From Cherax quadricarinatus (lineage: Eukaryota > Arthropoda > Malacostraca > Decapoda > Parastacidae): a stretch of 64,000 bases of DNA. A model generated the notes under the pieces. That model was not told the origin of the DNA, made no database searches, and saw only the letters and a list, made by a program, of their open reading frames with translations. This document shows positions 43,872 through 55,369 of the stretch, piece by piece. Position numbers and translations under genes: made by a program. Every line of letters begins with the position of its first letter. Position 1 is the stretch's first letter. The stretch lies in the NCBI RefSeq assembly GCF_038502225.1, contig NC_091374.1, positions 7,887,151 to 7,951,150 of the forward strand. The letters are read 5' to 3'.

Positions 43872-45425
43872 CTGGCTAATCTTTTCAACATATTACTACA
43901 AACTGGCATGGTGCCAGATAAGTAGAAAATGGCAAATGTGATACCTATTTTCAAAGCAGGTGACAGGTCCTTAGCTTCGAACTATAGACCAATAAGCCTA
44001 ACCTCCATAGTGGGAAAATTTATGGAATCAATAATTGCCGAGGCAGTTCGTAGCCACCTTGAAAAGCATAAATTAATCAACGAATCTCAGCATGGTTTTA
44101 CAAAGGAGCGTTCCTGCCTTACGAATTTATTAACTTTTTTCACTAGGGTATTTGAGGAGGTAGATCATGGTAATGAATATGATATTGTGTATATGGACTT
44201 CAGTAAGGCTTTTGACAGGGTCCCACATCAGAGACTATTGAGGAAAATTAAGGCACATGGAATAGGAGAAATTTTTTCCTGGATAGAGGCATGGTTGATA
44301 AATAGGCAGCAGAGAGTTTGCATAAATGGGGAGAAATCAGAGTGGGGAAGCGTCACGAGCGGTGTTCCACAGGGGTCAGTGTTGGGCCCCCTGCTGTTCA
44401 CAATCTACATAAACGACATAGATGAGGGTATAAAGAGCGACATCAGCAAGTTTGCCGATGACACCAAAATAGGCCGTCGAATTCATTCTGACGAGGACAT
44501 TAGAGCACTCCAGGAAGATTTGAATAGACTGATGCAGTGGTCGGAGAAGTGACAGATGCAGTTTAATATAGACAAATGCAAAGTTCTAAATGTTGGACAG
44601 GACAATAACCATGCCACATATAAACTAAATAATGTAGATCTTAATATTACGGATTGCGAAAAAGATTTAGGAGTTCTGGTTAGCAGTAATCTGAAACCAA
44701 GACAACAGTGCATAAGTGTTCGCAATAAAGCTAATAGAATCCTTGGCTTCATATCAAGAAGCATAAATAATAGAAGTCCTCAGGTTGTTCTTCAACTCTA
44801 TACATCCTTGGTTAGGCCTCATTTAGATTATGTTGTACAGTTTTGGTCACCGTATTACAGAATGGATATAAATGCTCTGGAAAATGTACAAAGGAGGATG
44901 ACAAAATTGATCCCATGTATCAGAAACCTTCCCTATGAGGATAGACTAAGGGCCCTGAATCTGCATTCTCTAGAAAGACGTAGAATTAGGGGGGATATGA
45001 TTGAGGTGTATAAATGGAAGACAGGAATAAATAAAGGGGATGTAAATAGTGTGCTGAAAATATCTAGCCTAGACAAGACTCGCAGCAATGGTTTTAAGTT
45101 GGAGAAGTTCAGATTCAGGAAGGATATAGGAAGGTACTGGTTTGGTAATAGAGTTGTAGATGAGTGGAACAAACTCCCAAGTACAGTTATAGAGGCCAGA
45201 ACGTTGTGTAGCTTTAAAAATAGGTTGGATAAATACATGAGTGGATGTGGGTGGGTGTGAGTTGGACCTGATAGCTTGTGCTACCAGGTCGGTTGCCGTG
45301 TTCCTCCCAATGTGACCTGACCTGACTAGGTTGGGTGCATTGGCTTAAGCCGGTAGGAGACTTGGACCTGCCTCGCATGGGCCAGTAGGCCTGCTGCAGT
45401 GTTCCTTCGTTCTTATGTTCACAAG
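43872..45425 (+). mobile_element. CR1-like LINE B2, 5'-truncated
   Basis: Starts at the position matching about 4356 of B1 and reaches the LINE B 3' end (ATGGGCCAGTAGGCCTGCTG, TTCGTTCTTATGTTC), where the terminal 8-bp repeat is cut short. The 3' UTR is uninterrupted, and so confirms the pre-insertion site of the PLE in B1. Confidence 0.92.
43875..45260 (+). pseudogene. LINE B2 reverse transcriptase, two nonsense codons
   Basis: Single frame with TAG at 43923-43925 and TGA at 44550-44552, both at positions where B1 has Trp, so both are G-to-A changes. One glycine codon is also deleted (GIGEIF against GIGGEIF). Motif A (YMDFSKAFDRVPH), motif B (TSGVPQGSVLGP), motif C (KFADDTKIG) and the C-terminal region are all present. 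Missing: endonuclease and the start of the RT. Confidence 0.9.
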
Positions 45426-47423
45426 TAACGTGGAGGAATGCAAGATCTAACATCACCCACCTACAAGATGTCCTGCTGCCCACCCATATGTTTATCTCTC
45501 TTAGTTATCAATGTCTTGTATCTTGAATGCTTATCGTTGTATTGTCTATCATGACTAATTAGTGCAGTACCTACACTGATTAATTATCGTATTACCTATC
45601 CTGATTAATTATCTAGCTTTATTAGTTAACTATTTCGTATTATGAAAAGTGCATCATCTGTCTCGTCAGTCTCTGATGGTCAACAAACTGTCCACACAAA
45701 TATCACTTCCTACATACCTCTTAGTGTACAAGAGGCTATGTCCAACATATTCTCTAGGCTCGTCTAATTCTTTGTTCAGGCATTTACCCACATCCCTAAG
45801 GTGTGTTCACACATCACTGTCAGAAGCATGGTCGGTGGCGACAATTTACATAACCAGGAAGGGGATGTGGTTATACCGTTTCCAAGTTTAGACACATTTG
45901 AGATTTCGCAGTTCCTCTAATTTGTATTCATCGTTCACGTAAAGGAAAGTGTGGACGTAATAGCAGCAAATCCAGGGTTTAACATCCGGGTTTGTGAAGG
46001 ACATGTTCCTCAATATGGCTCATTATATGCTTGAGCAAAAAGGAACCCAAGTGACTCCACTGCTGCTCTGCTAGTCTAGTAAAATAACCTTTCTTTACTA
46101 CATTTAATCGATACTTTCGTTCAGTCTCGCAGGAACACTGGTAGGATCCTCCGGAATATTTTTAGGGTGGTTGCGTGTGCAGTAATAATTTCGACATGCA
46201 AGGATGCTAGACGTCAATTCAATTTGTTCTCCTTGAGCATGTCGACAAACTTAAAGGGCCCCAGGGAATATTTTGTTGGAATACAAGGTACGATACTTTA
46301 ATTAAATTTTAGTCCATAAATGGAAGCAGGTGTTTGCGAGATGATGGGTCGTACTGGGTACTGACTGTGTTGTTAATTTGTCATAATACGAGGCATTCAG
46401 TGGTGCACCACTGTGGTGGAGGCGCCGCACCACTGCTAAGAACACAAGTAAAGGTGGGTAGCTGATGACACTTTAGTGGATCCCGTAAAGATACAAAGTA
46501 AAGATCCCGAATGTTGCACATGCCTAATTTACTATGTCGGTATTATAATCCTTTGATATACGACTGCTGTCACACTCAGCGGTCCGAGTTCACTGTCTTC
46601 TGTAGTAGAAGAAAAGTGTAAAGTCACCAGTTGAATTTAAAGCTACTCACTTCCGTGTTCTCTGCACAAATGAATGTGCTCTGTTGCTTCCTGAAGACAT
46701 CAGTGGGATGTCAGGTAATGCGCTGATTTCCCTCGTGTCCCAAGGTATATCTCTAAGTTATCGCTAACGCAAAGCATAAAATTGGAAGCACTACCCTCAA
46801 TATATATGCTATAATGGCGACAATACACAGGTCAACAACCAACGTCGAACCTGCGAGCACCATCTAGCCCAGTGTTAGGTTAGACGGTGCTCTACCCTCA
46901 CTGTGTTCTAAATACGGGTAGAGGCCTATAGTATTCTAAGCAGGTTAGAGACCTAGTACAGGAAGCGATCCAGTACTGAGTTACGAGATTTTCGCTGGGC
47001 TGCAGCCCCACCGATCACATGGATCAGGTAAATTTCAATTTTTTTTTATTTAAAACGTAATATTACAGCATAAAAAATAAATATATAGAAAACCACCATC
47101 CCTTAACAAACAGGCATCCAAATGAGAATTCATAAGCCCAGTACACCATATAATTTTGCTCAACATTCCGACAGTCGCTATATACACTTGGAGTCACCAA
47201 GGATGTTCATCATGCATAAATAAAAATCAGATAAGAGTTTTGTGACCACATATGTCATCCTAGTACAAAAATGCACTAAAAGACATGCTATAATAAATCA
47301 TATAGCACTATCTCCTCCACCATAATAGATATTATATAATCACATAGCTAGACCTATAGCATATATGTTTACCAACGTATTTTATAATGTTTAAAACATT
47401 ATAACAAAATAATAATATAAAAC
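45426..47423. other. Non-coding interval
   Basis: No supported gene over 2 kb. 46475-46560 resembles a PLE end (AAAGATCCCGAATGTTGCACATG, then TGTCGGTATTATAATCC). 46405-46435 has a GGTGCACCACTGTGGTGG hairpin. Remaining sequence looks unique. Confidence 0.5.
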
Positions 47424-48778
47424 ATCAATATATAAATGTTACATTACAGTGGTACAAACACATAATAACAATATATAAATGTTACATTACAGTGGTACAA
47501 ACACATAATAACAATATATAAATGTTACATTACAGTGGTACAAACCCATAATAACAATATATGAATGTTACATTACAGTGGTACAAACCCATAATAACAA
47601 TATATAAATGTTACATTACAGTGGTACAAACCCATAATAACAATATATAAATGTTACATTACAGTGGTACAAACCCATAATAACAATATATAAATTTTAC
47701 ATTACAGTGGTACAAACCCATAATAACAATATATAAATGTTACATTACAGTGGTACAAACCCATAATAACAATATATAAATGTTACATTACAGAGGTACA
47801 AACCCATAATAACAATATATAAATGTTACATTACAGTGGTACAAACCCATAATAACAATATATGAATGTTACATTACAGTGGTACAAACCCATAATAACA
47901 ATATATAAATGTTACATTACAGTGGTACAAACCCATAATAACAATATATAAATGTTACATTACAGAGGTACAAACCCATAATAACAATATATAAATGTTA
48001 CATTACAGTGGTACAAACCCATAATAACAATATATAAATGTTACATTACAGAGGTACAAACCCATAATAACAATATATAAATGTTACATTACAGAGGTTC
48101 AAACCCATAATAACAATATATAAATGTTACATTACAGTGGTACAAACCCATAATAACAATATATAAATGTTACATTACAGTGGTACAAACCCATAATAAC
48201 AATATATAAATGTTACATTACAGTGGTACAAACCCATAATAACAATATATGAATGTTACATTACAGTGGTACAAACCCATAATAACAATATATGAATGTT
48301 ACATTATAGTGGTACAAACCCATAATAACAATATATAAATGTTACATTACAGTGGTACAAACCCATAATAACAATATATAAATGTTACATTACAGAGGTA
48401 CAAACCCATAATAACAATATATAAATGTTACATTACAGTGGTACAAACCCATAATAACAATATATAAATGTTACATTACAGTGGTACAAACCCATAATAA
48501 CAATATATAAATGTTACATTACAGTGGTACAAACCCATAATAACAATATATAAATGTTACATTACAGTGGTACAAACCCATAATAACAATATATAAATGT
48601 TACATTACAGTGGTACAAACCCATAATAACAATATATAAATGTTACATTACAGTGGTACAAACCCATAATAACAATATATAAATGTTACATTACAGTGGT
48701 ACAAACCCATAATAACAATATATAAATGTTACATTACAGAGGTACAAACACATAATAACAATATATAAATGTAAACAA
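47424..48778 (+). repeat. 43-bp AT-rich minisatellite, about 31 copies
   Basis: Unit CATAATAACAATATATAAAT GTTACATTACAGTGGTACAA plus ACC. Very uniform. Recurrent variants are AGAGG for AGTGG and ATGAATG for ATAAATG; the two end copies have ACACAT instead of ACCCAT. Confidence 0.97.
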
Positions 48779-50291
48779 AACATATAACGTAAATCGCAAC
48801 ACAAGGAAGCATATAGTTTAATATGCAGACATAAAACAGATGCTCATGGAAAACTAGAAATGAAACATTATAACAACCCGTATGCAACATTCCTGTGCAA
48901 ATAGTTACTATAAGAATACAACACACACTACAACCCCCCCCTCCCACCCCCCTATTCCCAACAGCTGTATCTGCCGTCACCATCATAACCAAAACTATAA
49001 AATAACATTAATTAACACTGTTGAAAACAGAAACATTCTGAAACACTAAAATTTCAAATTAAATTAAGAGTTTCATTTGTTGTATATTTAACTTGACACC
49101 CTGTACTTGATAAAAGAGTCAGAAACGTTAGATTAGCTTTTTTTTTGTATTCAAAGACACTAAAAAACCGGTAAGACTGCGGTGGGAGCGTTGCACGAAG
49201 CAGCTGCCGTTATACATTGCTCTAGAACAGGGGTTCTTAACTAAGCTATTGACATCTGTTTAAGTCATACTGATACTTAGTAGGGCTGATGGTGATGATT
49301 TTAACAGTCTGGTGAAGAGGGTATGGGAACATCAGGCAACCCTACTGGGGGCATGTAATCATATAAAGGTTAAGAACCTCTGGTCTAGACTGTCCTGACA
49401 TGCAAGTGTGGTAGCTACTGACTGCCTCTGGCTCACCTAGTCGGACTCGGTGCTCTGAATAAACAAGAAAACTGGCAAAAACACCTTCAAGTGTAAGCTA
49501 TGTTCATGTCAACTGCCCAGCCCTTACACCTCCCTCATTACTACCCCTTCAACTATGACTTCCGGCTCCTTCGTTCAGTTGTCTTCCTGGAGAGCCTCTA
49601 TTGCTCTCTGCTTCCTCATGTAATACTGAGATAACGTGAGCGCGTGTCCTTGCATGATACAACTCCATTATCCTTCTCCAGGAACACCGCCACATCCTGA
49701 CTCAAATACCCTGGATGAATTTGTTCCCAAGGTGTGGGTTGCGGTCCCCCGGGGGTATGAGCCACCAAGTTATGTCAAAGTGTGGATGTAGCTTGGCAGC
49801 AAGTATTGCTCCTCCAACCACCTCCGGAGTGTCCTCAATTAACGGAGCCTAAAATAACTGCTATTAGCATGTGGTAAGTAGGTTAGTACTGATATTTGAA
49901 GGGCACTTTGTCCTTGTATGTCACTCAGTGTTCTTGGCAATATACAACATGAAAAAATTATAAACTTAACAATCAGAAATCTACTTATATGAATAAAACA
50001 CAACGCAAATAAATATATCATACCAAGTTAAAATAACCAGAATTAATGAAAAATACCATTAAACTGACTATCAAAAGTCACTCCTTAAAGTTTTGAGAGC
50101 CCTACAGGTAACCATGTGATTATACAAAAACATGAAGGCGGAAAGGCCAAAGCCGTGGGCGAACGGTTAAAATGCGTTCAGTTGTCAGCTGCACATCAGA
50201 AGCTACACAGGGTAGTAGGAATACCTGCAAATATGTGGTTATGGGTAAGGTGTGCCGCCGATCCTCAGTCGACAGACTCCACTCAAGTGAA
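48779..50291. other. Non-coding interval
   Basis: No supported gene; a C-rich patch at 48934-48953. Confidence 0.5.
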
Positions 50292-50400
50292 CCATACCCC
50301 CGGCCGGGATTGAACCCGCGGTCATAGAGTCTCAAAACTCCAGCCCGTCGCGTTAGCCACTAGACCAGCTAGCCACAATAAGATTCATCCAACTAGGTAT
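50292..50400 (-). mobile_element. tRNA-derived SINE family 1
   Basis: On the minus strand: TAGTTGGATGAATCTTATTG, then a tRNA-like head GCTAGCTGGTCTAGTGGCTA ... with an A-box-like TGGCTAACGCG (50349-50359) and a perfect B box GGTTCAATCCC (50306-50316), then CGGCCGGGGGTATGG. The usual GTTTGTTTGCAATCG tail is replaced by other sequence. Confidence 0.8.
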
Positions 50401-50527
50401 ATTTCTACACCATAGGAAGGTTAGCACAGGCACCTCTGTGACCACAAATGCAAGTTTTTACAGACGAATCTCCAGCTAGCGTGGCCGTGACGAACTCTAG
50501 CTCAAGTCCCTTCACTGCCGTCAACAT
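50401..50527. other. Unassigned non-coding
   Basis: Spacer between two SINE copies. Confidence 0.4.
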
Positions 50528-50700
50528 GACTCAAGAAATCGTAATGACACGATTGCAAACAAACCATACCCCCGGCCGGGATTGAACCCGCGGTCATAGA
50601 GTCTCAAAACTCCAGCCCGTCGCGTTAGCCACTAGACCGGGTTCAATCCCGGCCGGGGGTATGGTTTGTTTGCAATCGTGTCATTACGATTTCTTGAGTC
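50528..50700. mobile_element. SINE family 1 fold-back: minus copy joined to a plus 3' half
   Basis: 50528-50590 and 50638-50700 are perfect 63-base inverted repeats about a 47-base spacer. The left arm plus spacer is a minus-strand SINE (tail, B box, A-box region), and the right arm is the B-box-to-tail half of the same SINE in plus orientation. Confidence 0.9.
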
Positions 50701-51851
50701 CAGTCAAGTGACTACGTATTCATGTTGAGGGAGGGAGCCACACCCACGTCGTTCCACACCCTGTATAACTTGCTGCCAGTCTGTAGCGATCACAAAGCCT
50801 CCCACTTCCTGAGCATATATGTTTTTATGACTTCGTCTCTCCGAATCTTTCATTTCTTAAGAAAACATGACCCTGCCACCAGCAAATTACTGTTTCCACT
50901 CTGATCTGATTAACACTCTCTCAGCTAAGAAGAGCGGGCATGTGAGGATAGACAAATAGCGCCATCAAGGAGTGTCTTCAGTTTTATAAGCAGTCAGGGC
51001 CTGACCCAGCAGCGGAGATCTCAATGGCGATGATGGCAACAACAGAGGCGCTGAGAGGAAACACCTGTCACGCGCAGTTCAATTTACTGTATTATGTGGA
51101 ATAACCCATTTTTTTTAAACGCTTCTTTTGGTAGGCAGGTGAGTTTGCCATAGCTGTCAAAATCAAATATGTATCGTTTCACAAAACAAAGGTGGATCTG
51201 ATAGTTAGGTTGCAGAATCAAGGTTGCAGCTCCTGGGCGAACACGGTATTAAAGTTGGAATGTGTTGCTTAAGTATCTCATTTATCAACAAGTATATATA
51301 CAAACTTTACTGAGAAACAGGAGCTGTAAATCAAGTCAATCTGACTTGTTACAACGATTTGATCACGATGGCAAAATTATGGAGAGACTAAGGAAAACAT
51401 GGCTAATGTACTTGTATACTTAAAAAAAAATTGATAAATGCGACCATGGAGTAATAGCTCGTAAAATAGACACGTATAAGAGTAATAATAGAGAAACATC
51501 TTTAACATACTCGTATAATGGCTGACCAAAGACCCGTCACCAATAAGAGAACTGTTTAGGTATTTAGAATTATTTTCCTCTTGACTAATATTCAATATTT
51601 CAACTATCTGGTGTTTCACTATACAAAGAGCCTGCCTGGTGTTCTGAAAGAAACCTACCCTCGAGTGTTTCAATATGGGCTTGTTTAATCACATCTAATC
51701 CAACTTAATCTAGAGAGATTTGCCACTGCTCTTCCCGTATCGTTCACAGTGTATATATTTATGTACACATGAAAACTGACAGGGTTGTCTTCCAGCACGA
51801 AGGAATTAAGGTCGTATTCTACAGTCTTACGAAGATAATTTTGTTGACAAT
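50701..51851. other. Non-coding interval
   Basis: No supported gene or repeat. Confidence 0.5.
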
Positions 51852-52186
51852 CACGGTGGCAACACCTAGTGAGCGTTGACCACGGTGGCAACACCTAGTG
51901 AGTGTTGACCACGGTGGCAACACCTAGTGAGCGTTGACCACGGTGGCAACACCTAGTGAGCGTTGACCACGGTGGCAACACCTAGTGAGCGTTGACCACG
52001 GTGGCAACACCTAGTGAGCGTTGACCACGGTGGCAACACCTAGTGAGCGTTGACCACGGTGGCAACACCTAGTGAGTGTTGACCACGGTGGCAACACCTA
52101 GTGAGCGTTGACCACGGTGGCAACACCTAGTGAGCGTTGACCACGGTGGCAACACCTAGTGAGCGTTGACCACGGTGGCAACACCT
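51852..52186 (+). repeat. 29-bp minisatellite, 11.5 copies
   Basis: Unit CACGGTGGCAACACCTAGTG plus AGCGTTGAC, almost perfect; variant AGTGTTGAC in two copies. Confidence 0.97.
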
Positions 52187-52758
52187 GCGGTCAAAACTAC
52201 AGCTAGTAAGCCTTAGTTGCCTAACCCCAGTGAGAAAAAAAAAGGAAAACCAGTTTACCTCCGACTACCCGAGGTAGGAACCTACAACAGGTTTCGTATA
52301 GGTGGTGAGAGCGATGACCTAGCGCACCTGTGTCAGCAGCGCGTACTATCCACTTGCAAGCTGGCGCACTAGTACGGCATTATCGTCTCACAGCAGAACT
52401 GCAAGCCGGTTGCGGCTTGCAATTCTCACTCAGATACACCAGTGAGTTGTAATACCTCAGCGCATTTTCTTAGGAATAACTAATGGAATCCTTTCATATA
52501 TAAACACTGAGGGGAATGTATAAAACTTAGGCAGCATATTAAATAGGGCTTAAACTGTGTATAAACATATAAGAATATATACTACTCGGTGTGTATATAC
52601 ACGTGCGCCTAAGTGCATGTTGTAAACACCTAAAACATACATATCTGGTTGTAAATACGCCTAATAATATACACTTCTGGGTACATAATGATATACACAC
52701 ATACACAACTCTATAGACACCTCTTGGTATATATTAAGATATATACACTCCTCGGTGT
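52187..52758. other. Non-coding, degenerate ATATACAC repeats
   Basis: 52555-52758 has loosely repeated GGTGTATATACAC/ACTCCTCGG segments. No gene. Confidence 0.5.
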
Positions 52759-52841
52759 ATATACAAAGATGGTATAAACCTTGGTAATAAATACCGACAA
52801 GTTGGTTTAGAAAGACACGTAAGCAAACACTGACATATTTA

Positions 52842-52881
52842 TTAGAAAACGTTTCGGTCCTGGGACCTTGATCACTTCTAA
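52842..52881 (-). ncRNA. Hammerhead-like motif with G3-C8 core pair, left copy
   Basis: Exact mirror of 53914-53953. Confidence 0.6.
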
Positions 52882-52920
52882 CATACAGAGGTAGAAAGAC
52901 ATTATATATATAGGCGGAGA

Positions 52921-53787
52921 GTGAGGTGTGACGCAGTTGAACCATCAATAAAGTTTACACTTGAACTCGAAAATGATGGCAAACTTCCTTTCCTCGACGT
53001 TCTATTGTGCAGATCTCCCGACAGTGACAAACTTCTCTTCAAAGTGTATAGAAAACCTACCAACAAGGACGATCTTATACACTTTTATTCACACCAAGAC
53101 ACCCGCACTAAGAGAGGAGTCCTCATTGGCTTCTTCTTGAGAGCTCTTCGCATCTCCAGCCCTTGTTTTCTAGAAGAAGAATGCACTTTCATAACACAAG
53201 CCTTTACACGTCTTCAGTTCCCATCTTTCTTCATCCGAGACTGCAGACTCAAGGCACAAGCTATCCTCATCAAACCGCCCATGGAACAGCCCCCTAAGCA
53301 GTTCATAGTACTCCCATGTGGCGATGTTGCCACGAATACTCGCCGGGCACTTGCTATGAGTAACATCAACGTTTCCACCATAAACACATCATCTATCAAA
53401 GACCTCACTACGAAACGCAGCCCCACACCTCTAACTTCAACAGCAGGCGTCTACACTATCCCCTGTGGGTTCTGTCCCAAGAAATATGTAGGCGAGACAA
53501 GCAGAGATCTTGCAGTCCGCCTGAATGAGCATCGAAATGCCTCTAACAGAGACGATGTAAGGTACGCCTGTGTCCTCCACAGAGACTCCACGGGGCATTT
53601 GATGAACTGGAATGAGGCACAACTCGTTCTCACCGAACCAGACCTCAGACGCCGACGGTGCCTAGAAGCCTCACTAATCGCCGTCACCGACACTATAGAA
53701 CGCAACACTGGAAACTACAAAATTTCAAAAACATTGGCATACATGATACTTAAGCAGCACCAACCCAACAACACAGGAGTCACATGA
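52921..53787 (+). pseudogene. PLE reverse transcriptase end plus GIY-YIG endonuclease, 5'-truncated
   Basis: 288 codons open, beginning with GTG and no ATG, because the element is truncated. Residues 11-57 (FTLELENDGKLPFLDVLL, then FKVYRKPTNKDDLIHFYSH) are the RT region after the catalytic box; YADD is lost. The rest of the RT/linker is shortened, with residues 60-110 continuous to the next conserved block. GIY-YIG endonuclease from 175: VYTIPCGFCPKKYVGETSRD with Tyr178, Cys182, Cys185, Tyr189 and Gly191, then Arg200 and His204, His220, Glu249 as candidate catalytic Glu, and Asn262/Asn265. Single-strand nicking of the target by this domain is known for PLEs. It cannot work without the polymerase core, but the endonuclease fold looks undamaged. 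Confidence 0.88.
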
Positions 53788-53827
53788 TTTCATCGTCTAC
53801 CCGTCCTCATCATAGGTAGAGGTTGTT

Positions 53828-53896
53828 TTGATAAGGACCTGCCTCGCATGGGCCAGTAGGCCTTCTAGAGTGTTCCTCCATTCTTATGTTCTTATG
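53828..53896 (+). mobile_element. LINE B tail-only insertion nested in PLE
   Basis: ACCTGCCTCGCATGGGCCAG ... ATTCTTATG ending in two TTCTTATG repeats (53881-53896). Only the last 65-70 bases of LINE B are present. Confidence 0.85.
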
Positions 53897-53913
53897 ACAT
53901 TCCTCAGGTCACG

Positions 53914-53953
53914 TTAGAAGTGATCAAGGTCCCAGGACCGAAACGTTTTCTAA
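53914..53953 (+). ncRNA. Hammerhead-like motif with G3-C8 core pair
   Basis: UUAGAA (stem I), GUGAUCA core, extra A, GGUCC-CA-GGACC (stem II), GAAAC, GUU, UUCUAA (stem I, perfect 6 bp). Against CUGANGA, C3 is G and G8 is C: a double change that preserves the 3-8 Watson-Crick pair of the active site. Confidence 0.6.
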
Positions 53954-54005
53954 TAAATATGTCATAGTGTTTGCTTACATGTCTTTCTAAACCATATACA
54001 AAGAT

Positions 54006-54075
54006 ACACATTCACTGCAATCTATACACCTCTGTTTATACGCTGAGAGATTCACTTCTCGGAGACAAACAAGAG

Positions 54076-54114
<39 letters not shown>

Positions 54115-54164
54115 GTTAAGAACATAATGGTCGAGAAAGTTAGTATTTGGGACAGGAATGGGTG
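54006..54164. other. (AC)n microsatellite and flank
   Basis: (AC)n at 54077-54112; nothing else. Confidence 0.7.
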
Positions 54165-54335
54165 TGAGTGGATGAGAGTTGCGGGCGAGTGGAACTCCCA
54201 GGTAACGACACTAATGTAAGATCCCTGGGGTAACTTTAAATTTAGGTTGGATGAGTTCATGACTGTGGGTGGATGAGTTTGGCCTGCCTAGCATGGGCCA
54301 ACATTCTTACTGCAGTGTCCCTGCATTAAGTTCTT
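54165..54335 (+). mobile_element. LINE B-like 3' relic
   Basis: GAGTGGAACTCCCAGGTAACG, TTTAAATTTAGGTTGGATGA, then GCCTGCCTAGCATGGGCCAA: a diverged LINE B end. Confidence 0.55.
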
Positions 54336-54759
54336 TTCTTGGAGAGGAAGTTGGGTAATTACAGAACCTGTTGTCACTCGCTAACCCTGTTACTTGCTAC
54401 TAAACTAACTGTACGAAGGTATTATTGTAATTTTGAAGTACGGGCAGAAGGCAGGCTTCATCGTTAAGTGTTCGATCAACCAGGCTGTTGCTGCCAGTGA
54501 TCCGCTGGCCTACATATCTGTTTCAAGGAAGAATCGAGGACCCATCTTAAAAGGCTGCAGACGGTGGCGCCTGGCACGGAGGGCAGACATGTGGCCAGGC
54601 AGCAATGTAGACGCATCGAAAATAAATTGATAATAAATTTTGCCACAACCTCGGTGATGGTCAAAGAGTCAGAATTTTGTGATGTGGTGTTGGTAGTGGT
54701 GATTAAAGGTGATTCCAAGCACAGTGCTATAAATACACATGAGCAAACAGTACGACATA
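54336..54759. other. Non-coding interval
   Basis: 54466-54500 resembles a LINE E tail (GATCAACCAGGCTGTTGCTG). No gene. Confidence 0.45.
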
Positions 54760-54850
54760 TGGGAAGACGTTGTGGTGCTGATCAAGGTCCCAGGACCGAA
54801 AATTTTCCTAATGTCATGGTGTTTGCACACTGCCTTTTTTAAACCACCTA
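54760..54850 (+). mobile_element. PLE terminal relic
   Basis: GCTGATCAAGGTCCCAGGAC CGAAAATTTTCCTAAT: decayed version of the 53914 motif, with GAAAC changed to GAAAA. Confidence 0.7.
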
Positions 54851-55369
54851 TCAGTATCCATTACCAAAGTTTGTACCACAGTCGGCTATGTAGATTCCAA
54901 ACACACTAGACTCAATAAAAGAAAAATTGGTATGCAAATTTTTCCTTGTCAGCAGTTGTACGTCATTTAAATCCAGCATCCACGTATATATCACTTAAAT
55001 ATACATACATACACCGATAACTTACTATAGCCATTAACTATAATAGTAATTAGATCATTCGAGTATAGTCGCAGGTGAGACAAAGACGAGTGCGACTGAG
55101 CATAGTAGTCGATAGTCTAACTGGTTCTGCTCGCAATGTGCTGAAGGCAATCGTATTATACACAGTGAACAATGAGGTATGAACTTCATGATGACTATGA
55201 AAGCAAACAATGACAAAAACAAAAGCTCTCTCAGCATCTTTGCCAAGTTTAGATTTAATTCTCTCTTCGGCCACTGTTATATGATGGCGATTTGTGATTT
55301 CTTCCACAATATATGCTGGTGCCTTCGTAGTGGTATATACTGCATCAACACTTCATCACATCACTGTTT
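54851..55369. other. Non-coding interval
   Basis: No supported gene. Confidence 0.5.

Larger units (their letters stand above)
52771..53993 (+). mobile_element. PLE insertion with coding segment and 12-bp target duplication
   Basis: ATATACAAAGAT on both sides (52759-52770, 53994-54005). Order: minus-strand terminal segment (52771-52910), coding segment (52921-53787), 3' UTR with a nested LINE B tail (53828-53896), and plus-strand terminal segment (53907-53993). The two terminal segments are inverted copies, each with a hammerhead-like motif. Confidence 0.92.

Noticed and set aside
47424..48778. CRISPR-like array
   Set aside because: Direct repeats are head-to-tail without unique spacers, in eukaryotic DNA.
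50300..50376. Functional tRNA gene
   Set aside because: Box A-like and perfect box B present, but no good cloverleaf or terminator, and the same module recurs with a SINE body.
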